From Halothece sp. PCC 7418 (GTDB lineage: Bacteria > Cyanobacteriota > Cyanobacteriia > Cyanobacteriales > Rubidibacteraceae), in assembly GCF_000317635.1 (NCBI RefSeq), contig NC_019779.1:3162001-3226000 (forward strand): a stretch of 64,000 nucleotides of DNA, in the 5' to 3' direction. The translations under genes were made by a program, and so were the position numbers. The notes beneath the pieces are model-generated. The model had not been told where the DNA came from, made no database searches, and was given only the letters and a program-made list of their open reading frames with translations. Shown here piece by piece: positions 1 through 8,617 of the stretch. The stretch's first letter is position 1. Every line of letters begins with the position of its first letter.

Positions 1-1708
1 GGATGATTACAGTCCCATTAGCGAATTTTTTGACTTTGAAGACAACGAAACCGAACATCCAGACTCTACTAGCATTCCTCTCACGGATGAAGTCAAAGTT
101 CACCTCAAAAAACCAAACACCCAAGACTGGGGTTATGATGTGCCAATTTTAGGCTCAAGTGCAACCAATCCAGCGATTTTAGGCAGTTTACGCCCTGATG
201 AAGTGATTGATTTTGTCGCAACCCTCCATAATTTTGCAACAGGTCCGATTCAGATCATCTATGATTTGGTTTATGGTCATGCCGATAATCAAGCGGAACT
301 CCTCATTAATCGCCAATTCCTCAAAGGACCCAATATGTATGGGCAAGATTTAAATCATCAACTTCCCACAGTGCGGGCGATTTTCCTAGAAATGCAACGA
401 CGGAAACTCAATACAGGTGCAGATGGGATTCGGGTTGATGGCGGACAAGATTTTCGCTTCTTTAATCCTCTCACAGGACGAGTCGAACAAGATGATGCCT
501 ACCTGTTAGAAATGAGCGATGTCGTGCAGGAAATTGGCGAAAATAAACGTCTCATGTTTACCATCTTTGAAGATGGTCGTCCTTGGCCGGCCCAAGGATG
601 GGAAGAAACGTCCACCTATCGGGACTTAATTGAACTCAAACCAGAATCTTATCAATGGGGTCCTCTAATTTTCGCTCATAATACCCCCAGTTTAGCTGGA
701 TTTTGGGAACGGAAATGGGGACGAGTTTCGGAGGTGATGTATCAAGGTGATCGCTGGATTACAGGCTGTGCCAATCATGATACAGTGCGACGAGGAAATC
801 AAATTGATCCAGAAGAAAAGATCAACTGGAATCTAGGCGATACTCTTTCTGAAGTCTTGAAAAATGCCTACGATAACCCTGCAACAAATCTTTGGGTGTA
901 TGGTTTTAGCCCCGGCATTCCCATGGACTTTATTAACTCTCTCATGCACACCCCTTGGATGTTTTTCCGCAATACCGATGAACGGTATGGGGTGAAAGTG
1001 GTTTCCGAAGAAGTGGGCTTTTTAGACTGGCAAATCACAGAAGACATCTATAATCAAAAACAGTCTTTCTCCCGTCTCAAGTCCCTCGGGTTTGAAACCT
1101 TGGAACAACTGCGGGAGTTTGGCAAAGCTCTGCAGACAACAATGATCGAACGGGATTATGATCTCAATGCGGTGATTGAAGCCTGTCATTCCTGTTTGGG
1201 AGATCAGACAGACCGTTGTGAGTTTCCTTTGTTAATGCGTCTCAATCGTCCAGGAATGGTTGCGTTTTTACGGGAGTTAGATCTTCCCAAGTTGAAACAG
1301 TTTGCATTGATGTTTATGGAAGATTGTTATGAGGTCTGTAATGTTGGGCATTATGGGAAAGACCTCAATCCAGAAAAAACTGCCTTTAATCTGGCTTTAC
1401 GTCGATTTCGAGACCAACATCGCTGGTTACATGAGAATCTTGTCCCTGGAACGGATCGCTTTAATCAAGTCAGCGAAGAAACCCATACCGTCTTCTATGG
1501 GCTACGAACGAATCCTGAGCATCCTGAGGAACAGATTGCTATGGTTACTCACATGGGCGGTGAACCGATTACCGTGACCCTTGGCGACTGGTTGCAACTC
1601 GATGTAAATGAATGGCACTGCGCGATCGCGTCCCCTGGATTAGAAATTGCTGATCTCAGTTGCTTTGAGTTGAAAGATTCTCAGGGAGTGCTTCTAAAAT
1701 CCACTTGA
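1..1708 (+). CDS. gghA: Glucosylglycerol hydrolase-like GH13 enzyme, 5' end cut by window
   Basis: The reading frame is open from base 2, so the gene begins before the window; a GTG at 140 is internal. GH13 landmarks are visible in order: region I YDLVYGHAD (about 260-290), region II GIRVDGG with the predicted nucleophile Asp at 437-439, region III TIFEDGRPWP with the predicted acid/base Glu near 569-571, and region IV CANHDTVRRG near 770-790. This diverged set resembles the cyanobacterial glucosylglycerol hydrolase (Synechocystis GghA type), a cytoplasmic enzyme that breaks down the compatible solute glucosylglycerol when salinity drops. Substrate is inferred from family resemblance; a different GH13 specificity cannot be excluded. 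cpcT follows on the same strand after about 100 bases. Confidence 0.72.
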   Translation, partial: DDYSPISEFFDFEDNETEHPDSTSIPLTDEVKVHLKKPNTQDWGYDVPILGSSATNPAILGSLRPDEVIDFVATLHNFATGPIQIIYDLVYGHADNQAELLINRQFLKGPNMYGQDLNHQLPTVRAIFLEMQRRKLNTGADGIRVDGGQDFRFFNPLTGRVEQDDAYLLEMSDVVQEIGENKRLMFTIFEDGRPWPAQGWEETSTYRDLIELKPESYQWGPLIFAHNTPSLAGFWERKWGRVSEVMYQGDRWITGCANHDTVRRGNQIDPEEKINWNLGDTLSEVLKNAYDNPATNLWVYGFSPGIPMDFINSLMHTPWMFFRNTDERYGVKVVSEEVGFLDWQITEDIYNQKQSFSRLKSLGFETLEQLREFGKALQTTMIERDYDLNAVIEACHSCLGDQTDRCEFPLLMRLNRPGMVAFLRELDLPKLKQFALMFMEDCYEVCNVGHYGKDLNPEKTAFNLALRRFRDQHRWLHENLVPGTDRFNQVSEETHTVFYGLRTNPEHPEEQIAMVTHMGGEPITVTLGDWLQLDVNEWHCAIASPGLEIADLSCFELKDSQGVLLKST

Positions 1709-1806
1709 TCAATGTTTGCGAACCAGAAGAAGCGAAAAGAAACAACTGGACAATGGAAGGAGGATGATAGAGAATTGATATCAGTTGCCAAAAATCATAT
1801 AGTGTT

Positions 1807-2403
1807 ATGTCTCACGCTACTGATATCGTTACTCTCGGTCGCTGGATGGCTGCGGACTTTAGTAATCAAGAGCAAGCATTTGCGAATCCTCCTTTTTTTG
1901 CCCACATTCGGGTTTGTATGCGCCCCCTCCCCGTGGCATTACTCTCAGGGATTAGTTTGTTTGTAGAACAAGCCTATGACTATATGCTGAATAACCCTTA
2001 TCGGATGCGCGTTCTGAAATTATTAGTCGTTGATGATCATATCGAAATTGAAAATTATGTTTTAAAAGATCCCAGCGCCTTTCCAGGGGCAAGTCGAGAT
2101 CCACAACGATTGCAAGAACTAACTAGCGATAATCTGGAAAGACTGCCAGGTTGCAATATGGTTGTCAATTGGACGGGGAATAGTTTTCAGGGGGAAGTTG
2201 AACCAGGAAAGGCTTGTAAAGTAGTGCGTAAAGGACAAGAGACCTATTTAGATAGCACGTTTGAAATTGATGCCAATCAGTTTACAAGTTTAGATCGCGG
2301 ACGAGACCCAGAAACGGATGAGCGCGTTTGGGGATCGGTTGCGGGTGCGTTTGAGTTTGTGCGTTGGGAAAGTTTCGCCCATGAAGTCGTATCCAAGGTT
2401 TAA
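1807..2403 (+). CDS. cpcT: CpcT/CpeT-family chromophore lyase
   Basis: A 198-residue protein of normal length for the family. The N-terminal block with ADFSNQEQAFANPPFF and IRVCMRPLP is characteristic of CpcT, the lyase that attaches phycocyanobilin to Cys-153 of the phycocyanin beta subunit. The C-terminal half has the conserved Asn-Trp-Thr-Gly-containing strand and ends with a GSVAGAFEFVRW segment. It acts in phycobilisome assembly in the cytoplasm. No convincing ribosome-binding site precedes the ATG. CpcT and CpeT are close homologues, so the exact bilin and cysteine target are inferred. No phycobiliprotein genes lie nearby. Confidence 0.88.
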   Translation: MSHATDIVTLGRWMAADFSNQEQAFANPPFFAHIRVCMRPLPVALLSGISLFVEQAYDYMLNNPYRMRVLKLLVVDDHIEIENYVLKDPSAFPGASRDPQRLQELTSDNLERLPGCNMVVNWTGNSFQGEVEPGKACKVVRKGQETYLDSTFEIDANQFTSLDRGRDPETDERVWGSVAGAFEFVRWESFAHEVVSKV

Positions 2404-2414
2404 AAGTCACCAAT

Positions 2415-2462
2415 GTAGAGACGTTCCATGGAACTTCTCCCAGTGACCAGCGACCAGTTACT
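2415..2462. repeat. Dispersed palindromic repeat plus short heptamer run
   Basis: Contains the perfect 12-base palindrome GTTCCATGGAAC (2423-2434) inside a longer imperfect inverted repeat that starts GTAGAGAC and ends TTCTC, followed by CCAGTGACCAG-type heptamers. Related copies, with substitutions, occur near 18622, 25104, 33545 and 37891, always between genes. It looks like a degenerate member of a small dispersed cyanobacterial repeat family. Confidence 0.7.
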
Positions 2463-2482
2463 AAAGAACCAAGAACAAATTT

Positions 2483-3514
2483 CTAATAAAATTCAACCTC
2501 AAACATTTCATCGAGAATGGCTTCTAAGTCTTCAACCGTTATTGCTGTGCCTAAATCGGGACCTCTCATAAAGTCTTGAATTGTCATTTTTTGATCTCGA
2601 AAATCTCGCACGAAATCTCGAATTTCTGTCATAAATTCTAATTGTTTTTCTCCTTCTGCAACCACATCAGCAATGGGATCAACCCCTTCTTTGGTTGCAC
2701 GGCGATAATCCGTAACGGCTGATCCTTCTGGGGTTTGTCGGAGGTAGCGCAATTCTTGTTTAATTTCTTCGTATTGTTGCGCTAACAACTCATTTTCCCG
2801 CATCAGTTTTGAGCGTTGCTTTTCTGCATTACTTTCTTGATCGTTATTCGCAGCAAACTCAGTGAGATCGTGTTGTTTGCTTTCAATCTCGAGAAGTTTA
2901 GCGAAGTCCCCTGTTTGGTAGGCTTCATTCACTTCTTGCATGATTGCTGTGTATTGTTCTTGGGTTTCGCTATCCGTTACTTTATCGGGGTGAAAACGAC
3001 TGGCGAGACGCAAAAAGATATCTCGCATTTTACGTTGATTGGCTGGCGGATCGCTCATCTCTTTTGGTTGATTTGAGTCTTGAGTTTCTTCTTGAAAGCC
3101 CTCTTTTGCTTGGGCAAATTCTTCAGCAAATTCCTCTGAAAATGGGTTTGTTTCGTCGTCTTCCCCTGGTGAGCTAATTAGACCATCGCTTTGCAAAGAT
3201 TCATAGACGCTTTGGATTTTCTTTCGGCTTTTTTTACCGAACTTTCTTTTGGTGAAAATTTCTTGAAAGAGTTGATGAATTTCGCGATCGCGCTCCATCA
3301 TTTTTTCCATAATCGGACGACTTCTCTGAAACATTTCTTGAGCAATTTCTTGCATTTGATTCACTAAGTTTTTTAACTCAGTGCGCTTGCGTTTAATTTG
3401 CTTCAGAAACCATTGCTGGTCTTTTTTGAGGGCTGCAATTTGGTCGTGAACTTCAGAAAGAGCGAGAGACTGGCTTTTGGGTTGAGAGGACTTAGATTTG
3501 CGCGATCGACTCAT
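2483..3514 (-). CDS. J-domain-like protein with coiled coils
   Basis: A 343-residue, highly charged soluble protein. Residues about 1-95 are predicted coiled coil rich in Lys, Arg, Gln and Glu; about 110-160 are acidic and low complexity. A J-domain-like segment follows at about 160-215, with RDIFLRLASRFHPDKV carrying the HPD tripeptide that in DnaJ proteins stimulates Hsp70 ATPase, then a NEAYQTGD helix. The rest is another helical region. It is probably a DnaJ-like co-chaperone or scaffold; its partner is unknown. It ends downstream of the cpcT repeat and lies upstream of ddl on the same strand, about 45 bases away. Confidence 0.7.
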   Translation of the reverse strand: MSRSRKSKSSQPKSQSLALSEVHDQIAALKKDQQWFLKQIKRKRTELKNLVNQMQEIAQEMFQRSRPIMEKMMERDREIHQLFQEIFTKRKFGKKSRKKIQSVYESLQSDGLISSPGEDDETNPFSEEFAEEFAQAKEGFQEETQDSNQPKEMSDPPANQRKMRDIFLRLASRFHPDKVTDSETQEQYTAIMQEVNEAYQTGDFAKLLEIESKQHDLTEFAANNDQESNAEKQRSKLMRENELLAQQYEEIKQELRYLRQTPEGSAVTDYRRATKEGVDPIADVVAEGEKQLEFMTEIRDFVRDFRDQKMTIQDFMRGPDLGTAITVEDLEAILDEMFEVEFY

Positions 3515-3559
3515 GGCTAAATGGGCTGGCGTTTGCCTATTATTTTGCCATATTTATTC

Positions 3560-4609
3560 TTACTGATGGTGGTGTAACCCTAATTGAATTAACCGATCCA
3601 CCAGTTGCGGAAAAGGAATCCCTGTTGCTTCCCATAAGCGAGGATACATACTGGTTACAGTAAACCCAGGAAGCGTATTAATTTCATTGACATAAACTTG
3701 ACCTGTACTTTCTTCATAAAACACATCCACACGGGCTAAACCAGCAGCATCAACCGCAGTAAAGGCTTGTTTGGCTAATTCTTGCACTGCTTTAAAAATT
3801 TTGTCAGGGAGAGGCGCAGGAATATAAAGTTCAGCTTTGCCTTCAGTATATTTGGTTTCATAGTCATAAAAATCGGTAGTGTAGCTAATCTCACCAATAA
3901 CTGAGGCTTGGGGATATTCATTCCCTAAAATGGCACATTCTACCTCTCTGGCGACAATTCCTTGTTCAACAATAATCCGACGATCATAGTTGGCTGCTTC
4001 ATCGAGGGCGGTTTCTAATTCCGATCGCGTTTTGGCTTTAGAAATCCCGACCGATGATCCTAAATTAGCAGGCTTGACAAAACAAGGATAATCAATTTCT
4101 TCCTCAATTTCGTCGCAAAGTTTGGGAAAAACACAAGGACTCGACCAAACTTTATCGCGCTGAATCCCTTTATACTTAACTTGGGGCAGTCCTGCTTGAG
4201 CAAAAGCAGTTTTCATGGCTAACTTATCCATTCCTACAGCCGAACCAAGGACACCACTACCCACAAAAGGCACTTGCATTAACTTTAACAAGCCTTGAAC
4301 CGTTCCATCTTCGCCATTGGGGCCATGTAAAATCGGAAACCAAACATCAATGGTACTGGCGACGGCGGGTAAATCCCATCTTTCCCCAGAGGCTTGTAGT
4401 GCGGAGGGAGTCTGTTGTTTTAAAACCTGATCAGCCAGTTCGCCAGCTTTCCAGATGCCATTTTCTTGAATATATACGGGAATGACTTCATATTTGTGGC
4501 TGTTCTCTTCCATTTGTAGGGCTTGCGCGATCGCGCTTGCAGAACGAATCGATACCTCATGTTCTCCAGAACATCCGCCAAATAATAATCCAACCCGTAA
4601 CTTACTCAT
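3560..4609 (-). CDS. ddl: D-alanine--D-alanine ligase
   Basis: A 349-residue ATP-grasp enzyme of standard length that makes the D-Ala-D-Ala dipeptide for peptidoglycan precursors in the cytoplasm. Visible signatures are the N-terminal [17 protein letters not shown], the [14 protein letters not shown] signature at about residues 95-108, the ATP-grasp segment [16 protein letters not shown], and the metal-binding end [19 protein letters not shown]. The ATG start is supported by alignment of the first motif. Next upstream is a DUF350 gene on the same strand, about 110 bases away. Confidence 0.95.
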   Translation of the reverse strand: MSKLRVGLLFGGCSGEHEVSIRSASAIAQALQMEENSHKYEVIPVYIQENGIWKAGELADQVLKQQTPSALQASGERWDLPAVASTIDVWFPILHGPNGEDGTVQGLLKLMQVPFVGSGVLGSAVGMDKLAMKTAFAQAGLPQVKYKGIQRDKVWSSPCVFPKLCDEIEEEIDYPCFVKPANLGSSVGISKAKTRSELETALDEAANYDRRIIVEQGIVAREVECAILGNEYPQASVIGEISYTTDFYDYETKYTEGKAELYIPAPLPDKIFKAVQELAKQAFTAVDAAGLARVDVFYEESTGQVYVNEINTLPGFTVTSMYPRLWEATGIPFPQLVDRLIQLGLHHHQ

Positions 4610-4718
4610 ATCTTGCTAGTTTGTTCATTAATTTTAATCTCATAGCCTACCACACTCCACAGAATTTAGTGGAACTGAGAAAAAAACTCTTCTTTTCCTT
4701 GCTAAAAGTTAACTGATT

Positions 4719-4928
4719 TTAAGTGACAATCACAGCAACAATAATTGCAGTCACAGAAAGAATAAATGCTCCCACAAAAATCGCTGCTGCAACGTTTCCC
4801 CGTCGAATTTCTCCCCGATAGTCGGTGGGCGTAATTGTATCAAATAAATACACTGCTCCATAAAGCAGAATGACACCAAACAAAGCCCAAGCGAGGGTTT
4901 CCACAACTGCTTGTAACACTAACATCAT
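4719..4928 (-). CDS. DUF350-family small membrane protein
   Basis: About 69 residues if the ATG at 4928 is used; a TTG at 4946 would add six. Two hydrophobic helices flank a short polar loop (LFDTITPTDYRGEIRRGN), the pattern of DUF350 (YjfL-like) inner-membrane proteins, here present as a single unit rather than the usual tandem. Function is unknown; relatives are often found beside other envelope proteins. It is divergent from the gene at 5029, leaving about 100 bases for both promoters. Confidence 0.7.
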   Translation of the reverse strand: MMLVLQAVVETLAWALFGVILLYGAVYLFDTITPTDYRGEIRRGNVAAAIFVGAFILSVTAIIVAVIVT

Positions 4929-5028
4929 GATTAAGAAATCTCTCAAGCCTTCTCTAAAATTGTATGCTGAGAGAGAGCTAAAAGTTCATGATTTTTGTTT
5001 TCGATCACGTTTAATTATCCCGAGAAAA

Positions 5029-6036
5029 ATGTCAGTCAGTGTTCAATCTTCTAACAGCAGTCGTTTTGTCGATCATAGCCTTAACATTAGTTCCCTTGCC
5101 TTACTATTAATGATGATTGCGGGGATTGGGAGTTTATTTTTCCCTCAACAAGTGACTAACCAAATGGTCAAAGTTCTTCCTGAAGAAACTACCCAACTTT
5201 CTCCCATTACCATCGAACGTCGCCTCGTTGGGGCTTTACGAATAGATGTGAAAGCGATCATCCCAACCAATCATTGGGTGGTTTATGAAATTCGGCTGTA
5301 TGATGATCAAAATGAACTTCTAGCTTCAGCGATTAAAGAAGCCTGGAAAGAGTCTGGAGTCTGGCGAGAAGATGGCGAAACTGGAACTTGGTCAGAGTCT
5401 GATTTGTTAGGCGGGTTAGATGTTCGCTTGGCGGAGAAAAAGCGAGAAGACATAACAATTGCTGTCGCGGTTTTAGAATATGGCGAAACTCGGGGACAAG
5501 TCATTACCGATCAACCCGTTTCTTTTCGCGTGGATGTTGATAATGGTGTCATTGATGGTCGCTATCTTTGGGTCGGATTTTTTGGCGTTTTGTTTATGGT
5601 GATTCTCAACCGCTTGTCTGTAACAACGACAGGGAAAGTAAGAATTCGGAAAACAATTAAGGATAGTGACGTGGGAGAACGGGCGATTGTCGGTGGAGAA
5701 AATTCTTTAATTCGAGTGACGGTCAATGTGAAGTCTGATGAAACCTCACCTCAATCACTAGCTGTAAATTTATGGTTAAAAGATGGGACGGGAGAACAAA
5801 TTTATAGTGAACAAACTCGGATCAAGCTCAATTTTCGTCGCGATGATGGGGAAATTGAAGACGCAACGGGAAAACTCGAACAGTATTTTGTTTTCACCCG
5901 ACGCGGATCTTATGGCTTTTATGTGGAAGTCACCCCTGATCAACCTGTTGATGAAACAACTTTGATTGTCACTGAAAATGCCAAGACTCAATCAGGCAAC
6001 AAACCTGTCAAAATTATTACTGTAGATGCGGATTAA
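5029..6036 (+). CDS. Membrane-anchored protein of unknown function
   Basis: 335 residues from the ATG at 5029. The frame stays open back to 4870, but that stretch lies over the divergent DUF350 gene and looks non-coding. The protein has a hydrophobic helix at about 25-45, an extracytoplasmic beta-rich domain with a WKESGVWREDGETGTW tract, a second transmembrane helix at about 180-195 (LWVGFFGVLFMVILN), and a C-terminal beta-sandwich-like domain of about 130 residues. I do not recognise a named family. Divergence from DUF350 and the small secreted protein 14 bases downstream suggest a shared envelope role. Confidence 0.65.
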   Translation: MSVSVQSSNSSRFVDHSLNISSLALLLMMIAGIGSLFFPQQVTNQMVKVLPEETTQLSPITIERRLVGALRIDVKAIIPTNHWVVYEIRLYDDQNELLASAIKEAWKESGVWREDGETGTWSESDLLGGLDVRLAEKKREDITIAVAVLEYGETRGQVITDQPVSFRVDVDNGVIDGRYLWVGFFGVLFMVILNRLSVTTTGKVRIRKTIKDSDVGERAIVGGENSLIRVTVNVKSDETSPQSLAVNLWLKDGTGEQIYSEQTRIKLNFRRDDGEIEDATGKLEQYFVFTRRGSYGFYVEVTPDQPVDETTLIVTENAKTQSGNKPVKIITVDAD

Positions 6037-6050
6037 ATCATTCATTACTG

Positions 6051-6281
6051 ATGCTACCTAAAATTTTTGCTGCTGCTGCGGTGTCAATTGCAGTTCTCAC
6101 TATTTTTGCGGGTTATACTCAGCGTTCAGCCCTTGCTTTGCGTCAAGAGTCTCAATCGATGTATCTCCCTCGTCATGGTACGGGGATCTCTGGTTACTAT
6201 TTTGGCAATTCATGGCGACCCACCCGCCTTCGATCTGATTATGGCGGGTTTCGCGGTGGGGGTCCCAGTGCGGGAAAGTAA
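6051..6281 (+). CDS. Small exported hypothetical protein
   Basis: 76 residues, starting 14 bases after the preceding stop and so probably co-transcribed. A hydrophobic N-terminal segment ending near SALA looks like a signal peptide. The mature part carries the tract GTGISGYYFGNSWRPTRLRS and a Gly-rich C-terminus (GGFRGGGPSAGK). I do not know its function. The Gly/Tyr/Arg composition suggests a small surface or periplasmic protein. Confidence 0.55.
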   Translation: MLPKIFAAAAVSIAVLTIFAGYTQRSALALRQESQSMYLPRHGTGISGYYFGNSWRPTRLRSDYGGFRGGGPSAGK

Positions 6282-6321
6282 AGACGTTCCAGTCATTCGT
6301 GATTTGGTAACTGGTCACTGA

Positions 6322-6627
6322 TCACTGACAATTGTAGGACTTTAAAATCCAGCCAATAATAATCCCTAAGCCCCCAAATCGAACCGCAAGCCAAAAGGGC
6401 TCGGCGAGGTCTTTCCATGTGACAAGACGGCTTTCAAGATTATAGTTTAAGGACTCGATTTCTGATTGCAGGCGTTTGAGTTGGGCTTCTAATTCTTCTT
6501 TTTGGGCGCGATCGCGCTGCAATTTACTATACCGTCGTCGCAAATCAATTAGATCCGATTCGACTTGTTGCAATTGATTTTCCCATTGCTGGTCATCTTG
6601 GGGAGGCTGAGAATCAGAAGGAGACAT
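6322..6627 (-). CDS. Coiled-coil protein with C-terminal membrane anchor
   Basis: About 101 residues from the ATG at 6627 (an upstream ATG at 6642 would add five). A Gln-rich head is followed by a coiled coil from about residue 15 to 70 (LRRRYSKLQRDRAQKEELEAQ continuing). A single transmembrane helix near the end (FWLAVRFGGLGIIIGWIL) makes it look tail-anchored. No family is recognised. It is divergent from the small gene at 6688. Confidence 0.6.
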   Translation of the reverse strand: MSPSDSQPPQDDQQWENQLQQVESDLIDLRRRYSKLQRDRAQKEELEAQLKRLQSEIESLNYNLESRLVTWKDLAEPFWLAVRFGGLGIIIGWILKSYNCQ

Positions 6628-6687
6628 TTTAGAATAGATCATGTTGGCTCGTTAGCCATTGTACTCCTGAAAGGGAAACCAAATCCT

Positions 6688-6966
6688 ATGCCACAAACGA
6701 CTCCCTCTGCGACCACTGACGATTTAGCAGAAAAAACGACTTTAGAATTGGCGCAACTGCTTGCAGATCAATGCGCGATCGCGCCCAATGATTGGCATCG
6801 TCTCAAAGCCAACCGCAAAGCCCAAGCCAATCAACATATTACCGCAGCACTGGTGTATCTCCAATCTTCTCAAACCGAAGAAGCGTTAGCTCATCTCAAA
6901 CAAGCAGTCGGTTGGCTCGATCGCTCGATTTCCGCGCCCCCCTGTCCCACTCACGGCAAACATTAA
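6688..6966 (+). CDS. Small conserved cyanobacterial protein (DUF6439-like)
   Basis: 92 residues from the ATG at 6688. The frame is open further upstream, but that part overlaps the divergent gene and has no conserved look. The protein is all-helical: TTLELAQLLADQ, then a helix-turn-helix repeat-like segment with ALVYLQSSQTEEALAHLKQAVGWLDRS resembling a single TPR-type hairpin. I recall similar cyanobacterial proteins as DUF6439, but this is from memory. Function unknown. Confidence 0.55.
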   Translation: MPQTTPSATTDDLAEKTTLELAQLLADQCAIAPNDWHRLKANRKAQANQHITAALVYLQSSQTEEALAHLKQAVGWLDRSISAPPCPTHGKH

Positions 6967-6994
6967 TTTCTGTTAAACTTGCTTGACAGGTGAA

Positions 6995-7022
6995 GGGGAA
7001 TCAAATTTACCCCTGATTCCCC
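6995..7022. terminator. Inverted repeat between convergent genes
   Basis: A perfect 9-base stem, GGGGAATCA at 6995-7003 and TGATTCCCC at 7014-7022, with a 10-base loop. It sits between two converging genes (ends 6966 and 7046) and could end transcription from both sides, although no strong T run follows on either strand. Confidence 0.5.
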
Positions 7023-7045
7023 TCTCCCAGAGCAATTCTTAGCGA

Positions 7046-7999
7046 TCAATTGACTGATTGGATCTTAGCGGGGACTTTCAAGGCTTCCCAACCTTTTCCT
7101 TGGTAATCATAGGAGAAGTGCTGAGGGTGCAACATTTCCGCCAGCATCTCCAAAGAATCCACTAAACGCGGACCTGGACGATTAAAGTAAGCATTTCCAT
7201 CCGCAATATAAACTCGGTTATTTTGTACCGCCTTCAGTTGTGACCAATCAGAATGTTCGGCTAAAACTTGAGCTTCGCTGCGGGTGCGTTCTAAATTAAA
7301 GCCACAGGGCATGATCACAATGACATCAGGATCAGTGTCTAATAACTGTTGCCATTCCAGATAGCGCGATCGCGCTCCCGTTTCATCTAAAACAGGCGTT
7401 CCCCCTGCTAATTTAACTAATTCAGGAAGCCAATTTCCTCCTGACATCAACGGATCAATCCATTCGAGAGTAACCACTTGCGGACGGTCTGAACTCTCAT
7501 TTGTAATGCGAGTACAAGCATCAACCCGACGCTGTAAACTTTCTAAAGCCGATTGAGAATCAACCCCAAGACGTTCCGCAACTCGCTTCATATCCGCCCA
7601 GACATCTGTTAAAACATTCCCTTGCAAAGAAATCACTTCGGGTTGAGTGGATACCATCTGGGAAACCGCTTGTTGGACTTGCGCCATACTTACCGCACAA
7701 GCATCACATTGATCTTGAGTAATAATATGAGTCGGTTGTAACTCCTCTAAAACATCAACCTTAATTTCATAGATACTCAATGCAGATTGCATCAACTCTT
7801 GGACATCTTGATCAATACCAGCACTATTTTTACCTGGATTTAACCGCGCCTGAGTACAAACGGGTAAAGATTGTACCTCTGGTGGATAATCGCATTCGTG
7901 GGAACGTCCCACTAAGCAATCAGTTAAACCTAAAGCAGCAACCGTTTCAGTTGCACTGGGTAACAGGGAAACGATTCTTAATTGGTTAGAGTTTGTCAT
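7046..7999 (-). CDS. Cobalamin-binding, BtuF-like protein
   Basis: A 317-residue protein with the fold and motifs of the BtuF/FhuD class of ABC-transporter binding proteins: RIVSLLPSATETVAALGL at the N-terminus, RSHECDYP, the PTHIITQDQCDAC segment, and the RPGPRLVDSLEML end. No signal peptide or lipobox precedes the domain, so unlike classical BtuF it may act in the cytoplasm; this is usual for the cyanobacterial homologues annotated as cobalamin-binding proteins. No permease or ATPase gene is adjacent. Ligand is inferred from the family. Confidence 0.75.
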   Translation of the reverse strand: MTNSNQLRIVSLLPSATETVAALGLTDCLVGRSHECDYPPEVQSLPVCTQARLNPGKNSAGIDQDVQELMQSALSIYEIKVDVLEELQPTHIITQDQCDACAVSMAQVQQAVSQMVSTQPEVISLQGNVLTDVWADMKRVAERLGVDSQSALESLQRRVDACTRITNESSDRPQVVTLEWIDPLMSGGNWLPELVKLAGGTPVLDETGARSRYLEWQQLLDTDPDVIVIMPCGFNLERTRSEAQVLAEHSDWSQLKAVQNNRVYIADGNAYFNRPGPRLVDSLEMLAEMLHPQHFSYDYQGKGWEALKVPAKIQSVN

Positions 8000-8172
8000 A
8001 GTAGCCTAGGAATTTAAATTAGCAACAAAACAAGAAAAAAAATAACGTAGCGAAATTTTGCTTCTGATTCCTTTGTAACGAATATTCAAACTCAGAATCA
8101 ATTTTTTCTATCTCTCGAAAGAGCAAGCGGAAGAAATTGTTAAACTTTCATTAGTTCCAAGAGAAAAAAACG

Positions 8173-8498
8173 ATGCCAAACGAACCTTCTCCCGCCCGCT
8201 TAAGCCTCTATCTCCTCCCGATTGTGGGAACAATTCCCGCCCTATGGACACTCTATAAAAAAAAGAGAACCCTAGGGAACGTCATCTGAGCCGTTTAGCA
8301 ATCCTGCTTGCTTTATCCTGGTTAATTGCTTATAGTCTTCTTGGTATTAGCAGTAGCATTACCCCTTCTACGGTTTGGTCAGTGCGGTTACTATATCTCG
8401 ACGGATTAATTACATCAGGTTATTTTGTAACCTGCTTGGTGTTGCTGATTCGTCTCTGGCGTGGCAAAACACCAAAACTTCCAGGGATTAGTACCTGA
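8173..8498 (+). pseudogene. Four-helix membrane protein gene, frameshifted at an A8 run
   Basis: Starting at ATG 8173 the frame reads MPNEPSPARLSLYLLPIVG and runs to a TGA at 8287. The rest of the protein is encoded in another frame from about 8265 to the TGA at 8496-8498 and reads HLSRLAILLALSWLIAYSLL then LDGLITSGYFVTCLVLL and KTPKLPGIS. One extra A in the run at 8257-8264 (nine instead of eight) joins the two halves into about 109 residues with four hydrophobic helices. I recall similar intact small proteins upstream of LytR-CpsA-Psr genes in cyanobacteria. It is either a decayed gene, a sequencing error, or a gene read by slippage on the A run. Confidence 0.72.
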
Positions 8499-8506
8499 GC
8501 CAATTT

Positions 8507-8522
8507 GCGATCGCGCGATCGC
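8507..8522. repeat. Two back-to-back HIP1 octamers
   Basis: Two GCGATCGC palindromes sit directly next to each other (8507-8514 and 8515-8522), in the gap between the broken gene and the LCP gene. HIP1 sites are scattered through nearly every gene in the window, which is typical of many cyanobacterial genomes. Confidence 0.9.
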
Positions 8523-8617
8523 GCTCGGTATAGTCTTTGACAAAATTGTCATTGCTCCGATCGTTTTTCCCGAAAAAAGCCCCTAAAATAAACCAAGCTA
8601 TCATTACAACAACGTGA

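Noticed and set aside
4870-5028. Upstream extension of the membrane-anchored protein
   Set aside because: It overlaps the divergent DUF350 gene and lacks any signal-like or conserved content; the ATG at 5029 leads directly into the membrane helix.
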